Positions 25,556 to 35,286 of a stretch of 64,000 nucleotides of DNA are shown here, in pieces. Each line of letters opens with the position of its first letter. Position 1 is the first letter of the stretch. Position numbers and translations under genes: made by a program. Origin of the DNA: Streptomyces sp. KMM 9044 (GTDB taxonomy: Bacteria; Actinomycetota; Actinomycetes; Streptomycetales; Streptomycetaceae); assembly GCF_024701375.2 (NCBI RefSeq), contig NZ_CP113910.1:4092001-4156000 (forward strand), given 5' to 3'. The notes under the pieces are model-generated. The model had not been told where the DNA came from and did no database searches. It was given only the letters and a program-made list of their open reading frames with translations.

Positions 25556-25693
25556 AAACCTCAACCTAGCCCGCCTTTGAAACGCTCAAACGTACGGATC
25601 AGCCGTACACGGACCAGCGGATCGGCCGTATACGACCGGACGCCCCCGGAAAACCAGGTCAAGAGCTGCGGCAGAGGCCGCGGTCCGTCGTGG

Positions 25694-26710
25694 TCAGGCC
25701 ACCCGGCGGGACCGGTACTCGGCTATTTCCGTCATCGGGGGGCGCTCCTGGGTGTCCACCGGGTGGGTGCGGGGCTCGAAGCCGGTGCCGGTGCGTTCGA
25801 ACTGGGTGAGAGCGGGGTGCAGGAGGTGGCTGCGGGCCAGCCGGAGATGGGCGGTGCGGTAGATCGCGGCGGCCATGCGGCCGAGGGCCCGGCCGTCCTG
25901 GTGACGGTGTCTGCGCACGCCGACGTCGACCTGCGCGAGGGCGTCCAGGCCCACCAGGTGCAGGGAATCGACCAGCATGCCCAGCTCGACGCCGTAGCCG
26001 ACGGGGAAGGGCAGCCGCTCCAGGAGCGAGCGGCGGGCCGCGTACTCGCCGCTCAGCGGCTGCACGAAGCCGGCCAGCCGCGGCCAGTGCAGGTTGAGCA
26101 GCGGGCGCGCCATCAGTTCGGTGACCCGGCCGCCCTGGCCGGCGGCGTCGCCCAGGGGCCGGTCGTACATGGCCTTCACCAGTTGCACGTCCGGTTCCGT
26201 GAGCAGGGGGCCGACGATGCCGGTGACGAAGTCGGCGGAGAACTCCCTGAGGTCCGCGTCGACGAAGCAGACGACGTCCCCCCGGGTGACCAGCAGGGAG
26301 CGCCACAGCACCTCGCCCTTGCCGGGCACGGCGGGTATGCGGGGCAGGATCGTGTCCCGGTGCACCACGGTCGCGCCCGCCACCGCGGCCGCCCGGGCCG
26401 TGCGGTCGGTCGAGCCGGAGTCCACGACCACGATCTCGTCGACCAGCGGGACCCGCAGCATCAGGTCGTCCCGGATCGTCGTGACGATCTCCCCGACCGT
26501 CGCCTCCTCGTTGAGCGCGGGCAGCACCACGCTCACCGTCTGTCCCGTGGCGCGTTTCGCGGCCAGGAGGCGTTGCACCGGTCGGTCGGTCACGGACCAG
26601 GAGCGCTGGGCCAGCCAGCGCTCGACTTCTTCCAGCACGGTCAGCGGCTCCTCATCTCTGTGATCCATACACCGGTGATCCATCTCGCGGTTCGGACGCG
26701 TACTCTCCAC
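25694..26710 (-). CDS. gpgS: Glucosyl-3-phosphoglycerate synthase (GT81)
   Basis: Up to 338 residues; starts at 26710 (GTG), 26680 or 26665 (ATG) are all possible. GT-A fold: VSVVLPALNEEATVGEIVTTI, DEIVVVDSGSTDRTA, GKGEVLWRSLLVTRGDVVCFVDADL (metal-binding DAD), YDRPLG..., and the diagnostic GYGVELGMLVDSLHLVGLDALAQVDVGVRRHRHQDGRALGRMA of GpgS. It makes glucosyl-3-phosphoglycerate, precursor of glucosylglycerate, an osmolyte and a primer-type precursor of methylglucose lipopolysaccharides in actinobacteria. It lies upstream of otsA in the same direction, consistent with a compatible-solute cluster. Confidence 0.85.
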   Translation of the reverse strand: MESTRPNREMDHRCMDHRDEEPLTVLEEVERWLAQRSWSVTDRPVQRLLAAKRATGQTVSVVLPALNEEATVGEIVTTIRDDLMLRVPLVDEIVVVDSGSTDRTARAAAVAGATVVHRDTILPRIPAVPGKGEVLWRSLLVTRGDVVCFVDADLREFSADFVTGIVGPLLTEPDVQLVKAMYDRPLGDAAGQGGRVTELMARPLLNLHWPRLAGFVQPLSGEYAARRSLLERLPFPVGYGVELGMLVDSLHLVGLDALAQVDVGVRRHRHQDGRALGRMAAAIYRTAHLRLARSHLLHPALTQFERTGTGFEPRTHPVDTQERPPMTEIAEYRSRRVA

Positions 26711-26819
26711 CGTCCTGGCCTTCGGTTACAGTCTTGAACAACGCGGATGACCTTTGCATGCCGGGGTCGTGCCCCCTTCGTCCGCGGCGCGCCACCGCAC
26801 GACACACAACCGCATACAG

Positions 26820-27021
26820 CTCATCCAGAGGGGCAGAGGGAAACGGCCCGATGAAGCCCCGGCAACCCTCCAGCCGGTTCTCGTAGATCACCGCCGATCG
26901 ACGGTCCAGCAGCGTGCCGCGCAGTGGATCGCGCACGTGTCGCCGATCGTTCTCGCGAGGCTCCCGGCTAGGGAAGGTGCCAAATCCGTCTCACGGCGAG
27001 ATGCGTCGTGAGGAAGATGAG
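26820..27021 (+). promoter_or_regulatory. SAM-I (S-box) riboswitch
   Basis: All conserved S-box parts occur in order. P1 is CTCATC (26820-26825) pairing with GATGAG (27016-27021). The 5' core is CAGAGGGGCAGAGGGAAACGG, then GATGAAGCCCCGGCAACC; the 3' core is GGAAGGTGCCAAATCC, then CTCACGGCGAGATGCGTCGTGAGGAAGATGAG with its P4 hairpin. The P3 region is extended (about 90 nt between the cores). The GGAGAAAGG ribosome site starts directly at the end of P1 and 20 nt before the ATG at 27042, and there is no terminator, so translational control is likely. Confidence 0.93.
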
Positions 27022-27041
27022 GAGAAAGGGCCTCGCCTCAC

Positions 27042-28364
27042 ATGGCTGTGCAGACCGTCACAAGCACCACCGAACCCGCCGGATCCGCCGGGCGCTCCGG
27101 TTCGGCCGCACCCTCCGTCGATCTCGGTCCCGCCGCCGCGCTGTCCTGCCGCGAGTGCGGCCACCGCGTACCGCTCGGCCCCGTCTTCGCCTGCGAGGAG
27201 TGTTTCGGCCCGCTGGAGATCGCCTACGACTTCTCGGCCTACGACACCGAGGAACTGCGCCGGCGCATCGAGGCGGGTCCCGCGACCATCTGGCGCTACG
27301 CGCCCCTGCTGCCCGTCCCCGCCGACGTGGCGACCAAGCCGAACATCAACCCGGGCTGGACCAGGCTCGTCCGGGCCGACAACCTCGCCCGCGAGCTCGG
27401 CGTCACCGGTGGCCTGTACGTCAAGGACGACTCCGGCAACCCGACGCACTCCTTCAAGGACCGGGTCGTCGCCCAGGCCCTGGAGGCCGCCCGCGCCTTC
27501 GGCTTCACCACCCTCTCCTGCTCCTCCACGGGCAACCTCGCCGGCGCCGTCGGCGCCGCCGCCGCCCGTGCCGGACTGCGCTCCTGCGTGTTCATCCCGC
27601 ACGACCTGGAGCAGGGCAAGGTCGTCATGGCCGCCGTCTACGGCGGTGAGCTCGTCGGCATCGAGGGCAACTACGACGACGTGAACCGCTTCTGCTCCGA
27701 GCTGATCGGCGACCCGGCCGGCGAGGGCTGGGGCTTCGTCAACGTCAACCTGCGGCCCTACTACGCCGAGGGCTCCAAGACCCTCGCGTACGAGATCTGC
27801 GAGCAGCTCGGCTGGCGGCTGCCCGACCAGATCGTCGTCCCGATCGCCTCCGGCTCGCAGCTCACGAAGATAGACAAGGGGCTGCGCGAGCTGATCGGGC
27901 TCGGCCTCGTCGAGGACAGGCCGTACAAGATCTTCGGCGCCCAGGCCGAGGGCTGCTCGCCGGTGTCGACCGCGTACAAGGCGGGCCACGACGTCGTCCG
28001 GCCGCAGAAGCCGAAGACCATCGCCAAGTCGCTCGCCATCGGCAACCCCGCCGACGGCCCGTACGTCCTGGACATCGCGCGCCGCACCGGCGGCGCCGTG
28101 GAGGACGTGACGGACGAGCAGGTCGTGGAGGCCATCAGGCTGCTCGCCCGGACCGAGGGCGTCTTCGCGGAGACCGCGGGCGGCGTGACCGTCGGCGTCA
28201 CGAAGAAGCTGATCGAGAACGGCGACCTGGACCCGTCCCTGACCACTGTCGTCCTCAACACCGGCGACGGCCTCAAGACGCTGGACGCGGTGGCCGACAC
28301 CGGTCTGACCGCGACCATCCGCCCGAACCTGGACTCCTTCCGAGAGGCTGGCCTCAGCTCATGA
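27042..28364 (+). CDS. Threonine synthase-like PLP enzyme with N-terminal zinc ribbon
   Basis: 440 residues. Fold-type II PLP enzyme of the threonine synthase family: PLP lysine K139 in SGNPTHSFKDRVVAQ, phosphate-binding SCSSTGNLAGAVGAAAARAG, and VPIASGSQLTKIDKGLREL. Before it is a four-Cys zinc ribbon (C36, C39, C51, C54). The usual annotation is ThrC (O-phosphohomoserine to threonine), but the context argues otherwise. It is behind a SAM riboswitch, and its stop overlaps (ATGA) a ThiS/MoaD-like carrier. Streptomyces also normally have a separate hom-thrC-thrB cluster. A cysteine or homocysteine synthase using a protein thiocarboxylate (as CysM with CysO) is a serious alternative. Confidence 0.85.
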   Translation: MAVQTVTSTTEPAGSAGRSGSAAPSVDLGPAAALSCRECGHRVPLGPVFACEECFGPLEIAYDFSAYDTEELRRRIEAGPATIWRYAPLLPVPADVATKPNINPGWTRLVRADNLARELGVTGGLYVKDDSGNPTHSFKDRVVAQALEAARAFGFTTLSCSSTGNLAGAVGAAAARAGLRSCVFIPHDLEQGKVVMAAVYGGELVGIEGNYDDVNRFCSELIGDPAGEGWGFVNVNLRPYYAEGSKTLAYEICEQLGWRLPDQIVVPIASGSQLTKIDKGLRELIGLGLVEDRPYKIFGAQAEGCSPVSTAYKAGHDVVRPQKPKTIAKSLAIGNPADGPYVLDIARRTGGAVEDVTDEQVVEAIRLLARTEGVFAETAGGVTVGVTKKLIENGDLDPSLTTVVLNTGDGLKTLDAVADTGLTATIRPNLDSFREAGLSS

Positions 28365-28636
28365 GCGTGACCGTTCGCATCCCCACCATCCTGCGCACCT
28401 ACACCGGCGGCAAGGCCGAGGTCGACGCCCAGGGCGCCACCCTCGGCGACGTCATCGCGGACCTGGAGAAGAACCACACCGGGATCGCCGCCCGCGTCCT
28501 CGACGACCAGGGCAAGCTGCGCCGCTTCGTCAACGTCTACGTCAACGACGACGACGTCCGCTTCGAGCAGGGCCTGCAGACCGCGACGCCGGACGGTGCG
28601 GGTGTGTCGATCATCCCGGCCGTCGCCGGCGGCTGA
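28361..28636 (+). CDS. MoaD/ThiS-family sulfur-carrier protein
   Basis: 91 residues, start ATG overlapping the upstream stop by four bases. Ubiquitin-like beta-grasp sequence (VTVRIPTILRTYTGGKAEVDAQGATLGDVIADLEKNHTGIAARVLDD; LRRFVNVYVNDDDVRF) ending in SIIPAVAGG, the C-terminal GG that is adenylated and converted to a thiocarboxylate. Family members donate sulfur for molybdopterin, thiamin, cysteine (CysO) or homocysteine (HcyS). Coupling to a PLP enzyme and the SAM riboswitch points to amino-acid sulfur transfer. No JAMM protease (Mec+) is adjacent. Confidence 0.9.
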   Translation: MSVTVRIPTILRTYTGGKAEVDAQGATLGDVIADLEKNHTGIAARVLDDQGKLRRFVNVYVNDDDVRFEQGLQTATPDGAGVSIIPAVAGG

Positions 28637-28688
28637 CGCCAGCCGATCATTACCATCGGTAACTTCCCTTACCGTGCGTTTATCGGAC

Positions 28689-28719
28689 TGCCCCCTCCGT
28701 GAGGGAAACGGAGGGGGCA
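28689..28719 (+). terminator. Hairpin terminator of the SAM-riboswitch operon
   Basis: A perfect 12-bp stem TGCCCCCTCCGT / ACGGAGGGGGCA with a 7-nt loop begins 52 bp after the MoaD-like stop. No T-run, but stem strength and position fit a Streptomyces terminator. The following about 360 bp to the csp start has no gene I can support and probably carries the csp promoter and a long leader. Confidence 0.8.
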
Positions 28720-29077
28720 ATTCCGTGGGATTGAACGCGATAGGGTTGGGGAAAGCGGTCCCGGCCCCCTTGTCGGGAACCATTAATTCCTGCCGCTCAC
28801 CCGACTGGATACAGCCAAAGTTCGGGCCCGTCCTGCCGCATTTGCGGGTTTTGTCCGGTGTGACTTGCCCTGAAATCGGACGAATTACCGTCGCATTCCG
28901 GACCGGCGGCGTCGATATTTCTCGTCCGACTGACCTGTTGCAGAGGGCAGTTGGGCAGATACATTCAGCCGCGGTCGACGCGTTCCGGCGCACGCCCCCA
29001 ACCGTTTGGGGAGTGAGGTCTGACCCGGATCCGCGAAGTGCGGATCTGTGCAAGGGCCAGTAATAGGGGAGTTGGGC

Positions 29078-29281
29078 ATGGCTCAGGGCACCGTCAAGTG
29101 GTTCAACGCGGAGAAGGGGTACGGCTTCATCGCGGTCGACGGTGGTGCGGATGTTTTCGTCCACTACAGCGCGATCCAGATGGACGGCTACCGCACCCTT
29201 GAAGAGGGCCAGCGGGTCGAGTTCGAGATCTCGCAGGGCCAGAAGGGCCCGCAGGCCGACATGGTTCGGGTCACCGCCTGA
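29078..29281 (+). CDS. Cold-shock domain protein (CspA family)
   Basis: 67 residues from ATG at 29078, preceded by GGGGAG. A textbook cold-shock domain: [15 protein letters not shown] (RNP1) and [10 protein letters not shown] (RNP2), with conserved aromatics for single-stranded nucleic-acid binding. It acts as an RNA chaperone in the cytosol. Streptomyces carry many copies, so no specific symbol is given. The 5' region back to the previous terminator is unusually long, and cold-shock mRNAs often have regulated leaders. Confidence 0.95.
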   Translation: MAQGTVKWFNAEKGYGFIAVDGGADVFVHYSAIQMDGYRTLEEGQRVEFEISQGQKGPQADMVRVTA

Positions 29282-29318
29282 ACGCGCTACCAGCAACCAC
29301 AAGAATTTTCCTGCCGAC

Positions 29319-29361
29319 GAAGGGCTCGTGCCTCCGGGGTCACCCGGGGTACGGGCCCTTC
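29319..29361 (+). terminator. Hairpin terminator after the cold-shock gene
   Basis: GAAGGGCTCGTGCC... pairs imperfectly with ...GTACGGGCCCTTC across a short CA-containing loop, about 38 bp after the csp stop. Fits the end of a monocistronic transcript. Confidence 0.6.
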
Positions 29362-29519
29362 GCCTTGCCCGCGCCGTCCCTCCGGCTGCCCCGCGCCCCG
29401 CGCGCCGCTCCCCGCCGCCTGCCGACCCTCTGCCGGCAGTTCGTCCGATCGTCCGCCCGCCGTCCGTCCCGTCCGGGTGTTCGCGGGTGGCTGAGTCCCC
29501 CCGCCGATCCCCGAAGGCG

Positions 29520-29581
29520 CTTGCACTCGCATGGGTCGAGTGCTAATTATTGCGTTAGCACTCTGAAGGTGAGAGTGACAA
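29520..29581 (+). promoter_or_regulatory. Two CIRCE elements (HrcA operators) upstream of groEL
   Basis: CIRCE is TTAGCACTC-N9-GAGTGCTAA. Copy 1 (29520-29546) reads CTTGCACTC-N9-GAGTGCTAA and copy 2 (29555-29581) TTAGCACTC-N9-GAGTGACAA; each has one perfect and one imperfect half. The perfect halves face each other across eight bases, so they also form an outward pair. HrcA, the heat-shock repressor, should bind here and control groEL2. Confidence 0.9.
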
Positions 29582-29600
29582 CGTAGGACCGGGTCGGTGA

Positions 29601-31331
<1,731 letters not shown>

Positions 31332-31371
31332 GCCTGACTCACCTCAGGTTCGGACCCGGTCCGCCGGTACC

Positions 31372-31412
31372 GAGGGCGGCACCCCCTGTTTTTGGCAGGG
31401 GGTGCCGCCCTC
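31372..31412 (+). terminator. Strong hairpin terminator after groEL
   Basis: A perfect 17-bp stem (31372-31388 with 31396-31412, GAGGGCGGCACCCCCTG and its complement) with loop TTTTTGG, 40 bp past the groEL stop. Confidence 0.9.
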
Positions 31413-31582
31413 GGGCGTTCTCGGGAGCGGAGCCCGGGGCTTGAGCCCCCGGGCCGGTGTGTCGGAGGTCACAGGGGGTGGGCCGAATGGGTGGAATGGT
31501 TTTCGGCTCCTGTCGGTTGCCGCTGGAGTGCAGTGAATGCACGCGCACATACCGACTGGTACATCCAACAGGGAGCCCTCAT

Positions 31583-32713
31583 ATGACCGTCGCCACCTCC
31601 ACGGCCGCCACCCGAGCTTCGGACATTCTGTCCCGGCCGGTCTCGATCAACGGCCTGACCGTGCCGAACCGCATCGCGATGGCGCCGATGACCCGGATGT
31701 TCTCGCCGGGCGGTGTTCCCGGCGAGGACGTGGTGTCGTACTACTCCCGCAGGGCTGCCGCCGGTGTGGGGCTGATCGTCACCGAGGGCACGTACGTGGG
31801 CCACGAGTCGGCCGGACAGAGCGACCGGGTGCCGCGGTTCCACGGGGAGGAGCAGCTGGCCGGCTGGGCGAAGGTCGCCGACGCGGTGCACGCGGCGGGC
31901 GGTACGATCGTGCCGCAGCTGTGGCACATCGGCATGGTCCGCGAGCAGGGGCAGGCGCCGTATCCGCAGGCACCGGTGGTCGGCCCGTCCGGCGTGCGCA
32001 CGGACGGCACCGAGGGTGCGGGCAAGGCCATGACGCAGGCCGACATCGACGCGGTGGTCGAGGCGTTCGCGCAGGCCGCGGCGGACGCCGAGCGCATCGG
32101 CTTCGACGGCGTGGAGCTGCACGGCGCCCACGGCTACCTCATCGACCAGTTCCTGTGGGCCGGCACCAACCGCCGCACCGACGCCTACGGCGGCGACCCG
32201 GTGGCGCGGGCGAAGTTCGCGACGGAGATCGTCGCGGCGGTCCGTGAGCGGGTCTCGCCCAGGTTCCCGGTCATCTTCCGTTACTCGCAGTGGAAGCAGG
32301 ACGCCTACGACTCCCGCCTTGCCGAGACCCCCGAGGAGCTCGAGGCGATCCTCGCCCCGCTCGCGGCGGCCGGTGTTGACGCCTTCCACGCCTCCACCCG
32401 CCGGTACTGGGTCCCGGAGTTCGGGGGGTCGGACCTGAACCTGGCCGGCTGGACGAAGAAGCTGACCGGCAAGCCCGCCATCACCGTCGGTTCGGTCGGC
32501 CTGAACGGGGACTTCCTGGACGCGTTCCGGGGGAAGGGGGCGGAGCTGGGCAGCCTCGACAACCTGCTCGACCGGCTGGAGCGTGACGAGTTCGACCTCG
32601 TCGCCGTGGGGCGCGCGGTGCTCCAGGACCCGGACTGGGCGGCGAAGGTCCTCGGCGGACGCTTCGGCGAACTCGAACTGTACGACGCGGCGTCGCTGAA
32701 GACGCTGAGCTGA
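31583..32713 (+). CDS. Old yellow enzyme-family NADH:flavin oxidoreductase
   Basis: 376 residues from ATG at 31583 with AGGGAG upstream. FMN-dependent TIM barrel: VPNRIAMAPMTRMFSPGGVPGEDVVSYYSRRAAAGVGLIVTEGT, QLWHIGMV, GFDGVELHGAHGYLIDQFLWAGTNRRTDAYGG (the HxxH/N substrate-binding and family signature), and a C-terminal FMN-phosphate segment VAVGRAVLQDPDWA. OYEs reduce activated C=C bonds of enals, enones and nitro compounds; the physiological substrate is unknown. Monocistronic between the groEL terminator and a decayed MFS gene. Confidence 0.92.
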   Translation: MTVATSTAATRASDILSRPVSINGLTVPNRIAMAPMTRMFSPGGVPGEDVVSYYSRRAAAGVGLIVTEGTYVGHESAGQSDRVPRFHGEEQLAGWAKVADAVHAAGGTIVPQLWHIGMVREQGQAPYPQAPVVGPSGVRTDGTEGAGKAMTQADIDAVVEAFAQAAADAERIGFDGVELHGAHGYLIDQFLWAGTNRRTDAYGGDPVARAKFATEIVAAVRERVSPRFPVIFRYSQWKQDAYDSRLAETPEELEAILAPLAAAGVDAFHASTRRYWVPEFGGSDLNLAGWTKKLTGKPAITVGSVGLNGDFLDAFRGKGAELGSLDNLLDRLERDEFDLVAVGRAVLQDPDWAAKVLGGRFGELELYDAASLKTLS

Positions 32714-32830
32714 CCACGCCGGTCCGCCGGCGTCACCCGTGAGGCCCTGCGGGGCGGGGTGGCGCCGGCGGCTCGCCGCCGCGACGGACGGGGGGCTGTC
32801 GTCCGCCCCCGGTCCTGCGCTCCCCCGATT

Positions 32831-32862
32831 TTACTTTGCTTAAGTCAATCAATGTCTATAAG
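32831..32862 (+). promoter_or_regulatory. AT-rich promoter/operator of the decayed MFS gene
   Basis: Within GC-rich DNA, this stretch is unusually A+T-rich and contains the near-palindrome TTGCTTAAGTCAA (32836-32848, centred on CTTAAG) followed by TATAAG (32857-32862). This is the layout of promoters controlled by MarR-type repressors in front of drug-efflux genes. No MarR gene is present next to it. Confidence 0.4.
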
Positions 32863-32907
32863 GGTGCCCGAGTCAAGCAGATGCGAGCCGCCACGGAGAA
32901 CTCCCCC

Positions 32908-33567
32908 ATGTCCGACGCACTCGCCCGGCCCGCCACCGCGCTCATCGCCGACACCTTCGACTGGCACGCGCTGTTCTGGACCTCCGCAGCCCTCGGCGTC
33001 GTCGCGCTCGCCCTGGTGGCGGTCCCCGTACCGGAGCCGAAGGTGCGCACCGGCGGCCGGTTCGACCTGCCCGGCGCGATCGGGATGGCCGCCGGCCTGA
33101 TGTGCCTGCTGCTCGGGATCTCCAAGGGAGCCGGCCGGGGCCGGGGAAGCGGCACCACGCTCGGCCTGTTCGCGGCGGCCGTCGTCGTCCTGGCCGCCTG
33201 GGGCTTCTTCGAACTGCGCGTCACCGAGCCGCTGGTGGACCTGCGGGTTTCGGACCGCCCCCGGGTGCTGGTGACCGACGCCGCCTCGGTGGCGATCGGC
33301 TTCGCGGTGTTCTCCGTGTCCCTGGTCATCCCGCAGCTCCTCCAGCTGCCGGAGCAGACCGGCTACGGCCTGGGCAAGTCGCTGCTGACGGCCGGCCTGG
33401 TCATGGCCCCGTCCGGCCTGGTGCTGGCGCTCGGCTCCGGTGCCGCGCTCGTCGGGTTCGTCGTGGCGGCCCTCATCCCGCACCAGCGGCCGGCGGGTCC
33501 GGCCGCGGCGAGCGCGGAGGACTCGATCGCGGGCGAGCCGGCCGCGGTTTCGACCACCAAGGCGTAG
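32908..33567 (+). pseudogene. MFS drug-efflux transporter with internal deletions
   Basis: An open frame of about 219 residues from ATG 32908, but only pieces of a 14-helix EmrB/QacA-type MFS protein of about 480 residues. The start (MSDALARP) runs straight into LIADTFDWHALFWTSAALGVVALALVAVPVPE, which belongs after helix 5. Later LTAGLVMAPSGLVLALGS jumps to GAALVGFVVAALIPHQRP, the last helix. Two in-frame deletions have removed helices 1-5 and most of 10-13. Frame and a promoter are retained, so a truncated protein may be made, but transport is unlikely. Confidence 0.75.
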
Positions 33568-33584
33568 GCACCGAAAGGACGGGG

Positions 33585-34154
33585 CTACAGGTTCCTCATC
33601 GGTTCGGTGTCGGCGCGCACCGGTGTTCCCCACACGCGCAGTACCTCGTAGTCGGTGAACTCGTGCACGAGCCGGTACGCCGTGGCCGCCCGGGGCCCGC
33701 GCCGCTCGGCCGCGATGAACAGTTCGGCCTCGCGGCGGTCCCGGCGCGGGGTGCCGCACAACTGCCACGCCCGACCGTTCCACAGCTCCGGCAGCCAGCG
33801 CTGCTGGGGCTGGGGGCGGTCGCCGTGCGTTCCGTACCGGGACGGGGCGGGCCCGGTCGGTGCGTGCTGGGGCGCCGGCCCGCTGAACTCGGCGCGGCGG
33901 GCCGTACGGCGCCGGGTCTCGCACAGCAGGCACAGGTCGGGGGCGCTCTTGTCGACCGGGCCGGTGGGGTGCTCGGAGCAGCGCGTGCTGGGCGCGGCCG
34001 TGCTGACGCTCTCCTCCAGCTGGTCCAGCGCACGCTTCAGATCCGCCCGGACCTCATGCAGTTTGGCGTCCGGCGTGTCGCCTGTCAGGGCCTCGCCGTG
34101 CTCGCCGAGGACGCGCAGGGCGCGGCCCAGGGCGGTGAGCTGCGCGTGGTTCAT
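33585..34154 (-). CDS. Conserved hypothetical protein with a Cys/His metal-binding motif
   Basis: 189 residues from ATG at 34154. N-terminal helical region (NHAQLTALGRALRVLGEHGEAL; HEVRADLKRALDQLEES), then CSEHPTGPVDKSAPDLCLLC, a CxxH...CxxC arrangement that could bind zinc. After a proline-rich linker a C-terminal domain has ELWNGRAWQLCGTPRRDRREAELFIAAERRG and YRLVHEFTDYEVLRVWG. I do not recognise the family. It converges on the MFS remnant and is followed upstream by murQ in the same direction. Confidence 0.65.
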   Translation of the reverse strand: MNHAQLTALGRALRVLGEHGEALTGDTPDAKLHEVRADLKRALDQLEESVSTAAPSTRCSEHPTGPVDKSAPDLCLLCETRRRTARRAEFSGPAPQHAPTGPAPSRYGTHGDRPQPQQRWLPELWNGRAWQLCGTPRRDRREAELFIAAERRGPRAATAYRLVHEFTDYEVLRVWGTPVRADTEPMRNL

Positions 34155-34232
34155 GGTCGCCTCCGGGGTGGGGTGGGCGGGTCCAGTATCCCAGTCCCGG
34201 GTGCGGCGGGTCCGGGCCCGGGCCCGCCCGGG

Positions 34233-35186
34233 TCAGCCAGTGGCGTCCTGCGGGTCCGGTGCCTGTGCCAGCGCGGCGCGCAGGTGGCCGTGCGAGCCGC
34301 CGAGGAGGCGGGCCGCGGTCGGGCCGTCCACGCCGGCCAGCAGGACCAGGACGGCGTTCTTCACCTCGCCGTCCGTGGCGGCCAGCGCACGCTCGACGTC
34401 GGAGTCCGCCGCCCCCGTCGCGAGGGCGACGATACGGCGGGATCGGGCCCGCAGCTTCTCGTTGGAGGCCCGTACGTCGACCATCAGGTTCCCGTACGTC
34501 TTGCCCAGCCGGATCATCGTGATCGTCGAGATCATGTTGAGGACGAGCTTCTGGGCGGTGCCGGCCTTGAGGCGGGTGGAGCCGGTCAGCAGCTCCGGGC
34601 CGACGACGACCTCGATGCCGTGCCCGGCCGACGCGGCGAGCGGGCTGCCCGCGTTGCAGGCGAGACCCACCGTCAGGGCGCCCCGCGCGCGGGCGTGCGT
34701 GACGGCGCCGACGGCGTACGGGGTGCGCCCGGAGGCGGAGACGCCGACCACCGTGTCGTCGGCGGTCAACGCCAGCGCGTCCAGGTCGGCCGCGGCCAGT
34801 TCCGCGGAGTCCTCGGCGCCCTCGACCGACGTGACCAGGGCACCGGGGCCGCCCGCGATCAGACCGACGACCTGGCCGGGGTCGGTGTTGAAGGTCGGCG
34901 GGCACTCGGAGGCGTCCAGGACGCCCAGCCGGCCGGCGGTGCCCGCGCCCGCGTAGACCAGCCGGCCGCCCCGGGCCATCCGGTCGGCCACGGCGTCGAT
35001 CGCGGCGGCGATCCGGGGCAGCTGCTCGGCCACGGCGGCGGCGACGGTGGCGTCCTCGCCGTTCATCAGCCGGGCGATGCCGAGGGTGGGCAGCCGGTCG
35101 ACGTCCGCCAGCTCCGGCCGGAACGCCTCGGTGGTCAGGGTCTCCAACTCGGCGCGGAGACCGCGGTGGTGGGAGGCGGAAGTCAT
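34233..35186 (-). CDS. murQ: N-acetylmuramic acid 6-phosphate etherase
   Basis: 317 residues. SIS-domain protein with the MurQ signature: TEAFRPELADVDRLPTLGIARLMNGEDATVAAAV, GRLVYAGAGTAGRLGVLDASECPPTFNTDPGQVVGLIAGG, VGVSASGRTPYAVGA, TRLKAGTAQKLVLNMISTITMIRLGKTYGNLMVDV. It cleaves the lactyl ether of MurNAc-6-P to GlcNAc-6-P, thereby connecting peptidoglycan recycling to NagA, encoded about 14 kb away in this window. Its regulator gene lies 100 bp upstream in the same orientation. Confidence 0.95.
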   Translation of the reverse strand: MTSASHHRGLRAELETLTTEAFRPELADVDRLPTLGIARLMNGEDATVAAAVAEQLPRIAAAIDAVADRMARGGRLVYAGAGTAGRLGVLDASECPPTFNTDPGQVVGLIAGGPGALVTSVEGAEDSAELAAADLDALALTADDTVVGVSASGRTPYAVGAVTHARARGALTVGLACNAGSPLAASAGHGIEVVVGPELLTGSTRLKAGTAQKLVLNMISTITMIRLGKTYGNLMVDVRASNEKLRARSRRIVALATGAADSDVERALAATDGEVKNAVLVLLAGVDGPTAARLLGGSHGHLRAALAQAPDPQDATG

Positions 35187-35286
35187 GGCGGGTCTTTCCG
35201 GTCAGGAGGTTGGGCGGTCTGCCTCGGGGGCCCGGGGAACTGCGCGATCAGCCACAGACCACCGGCGGATCTCCACGACGATCCGG

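Noticed and set aside
28596..29063. 155-codon plus-strand open frame between the MoaD-like and csp genes
   Set aside because: Begins inside the MoaD-like gene, runs through a terminator hairpin, and has non-coding composition.
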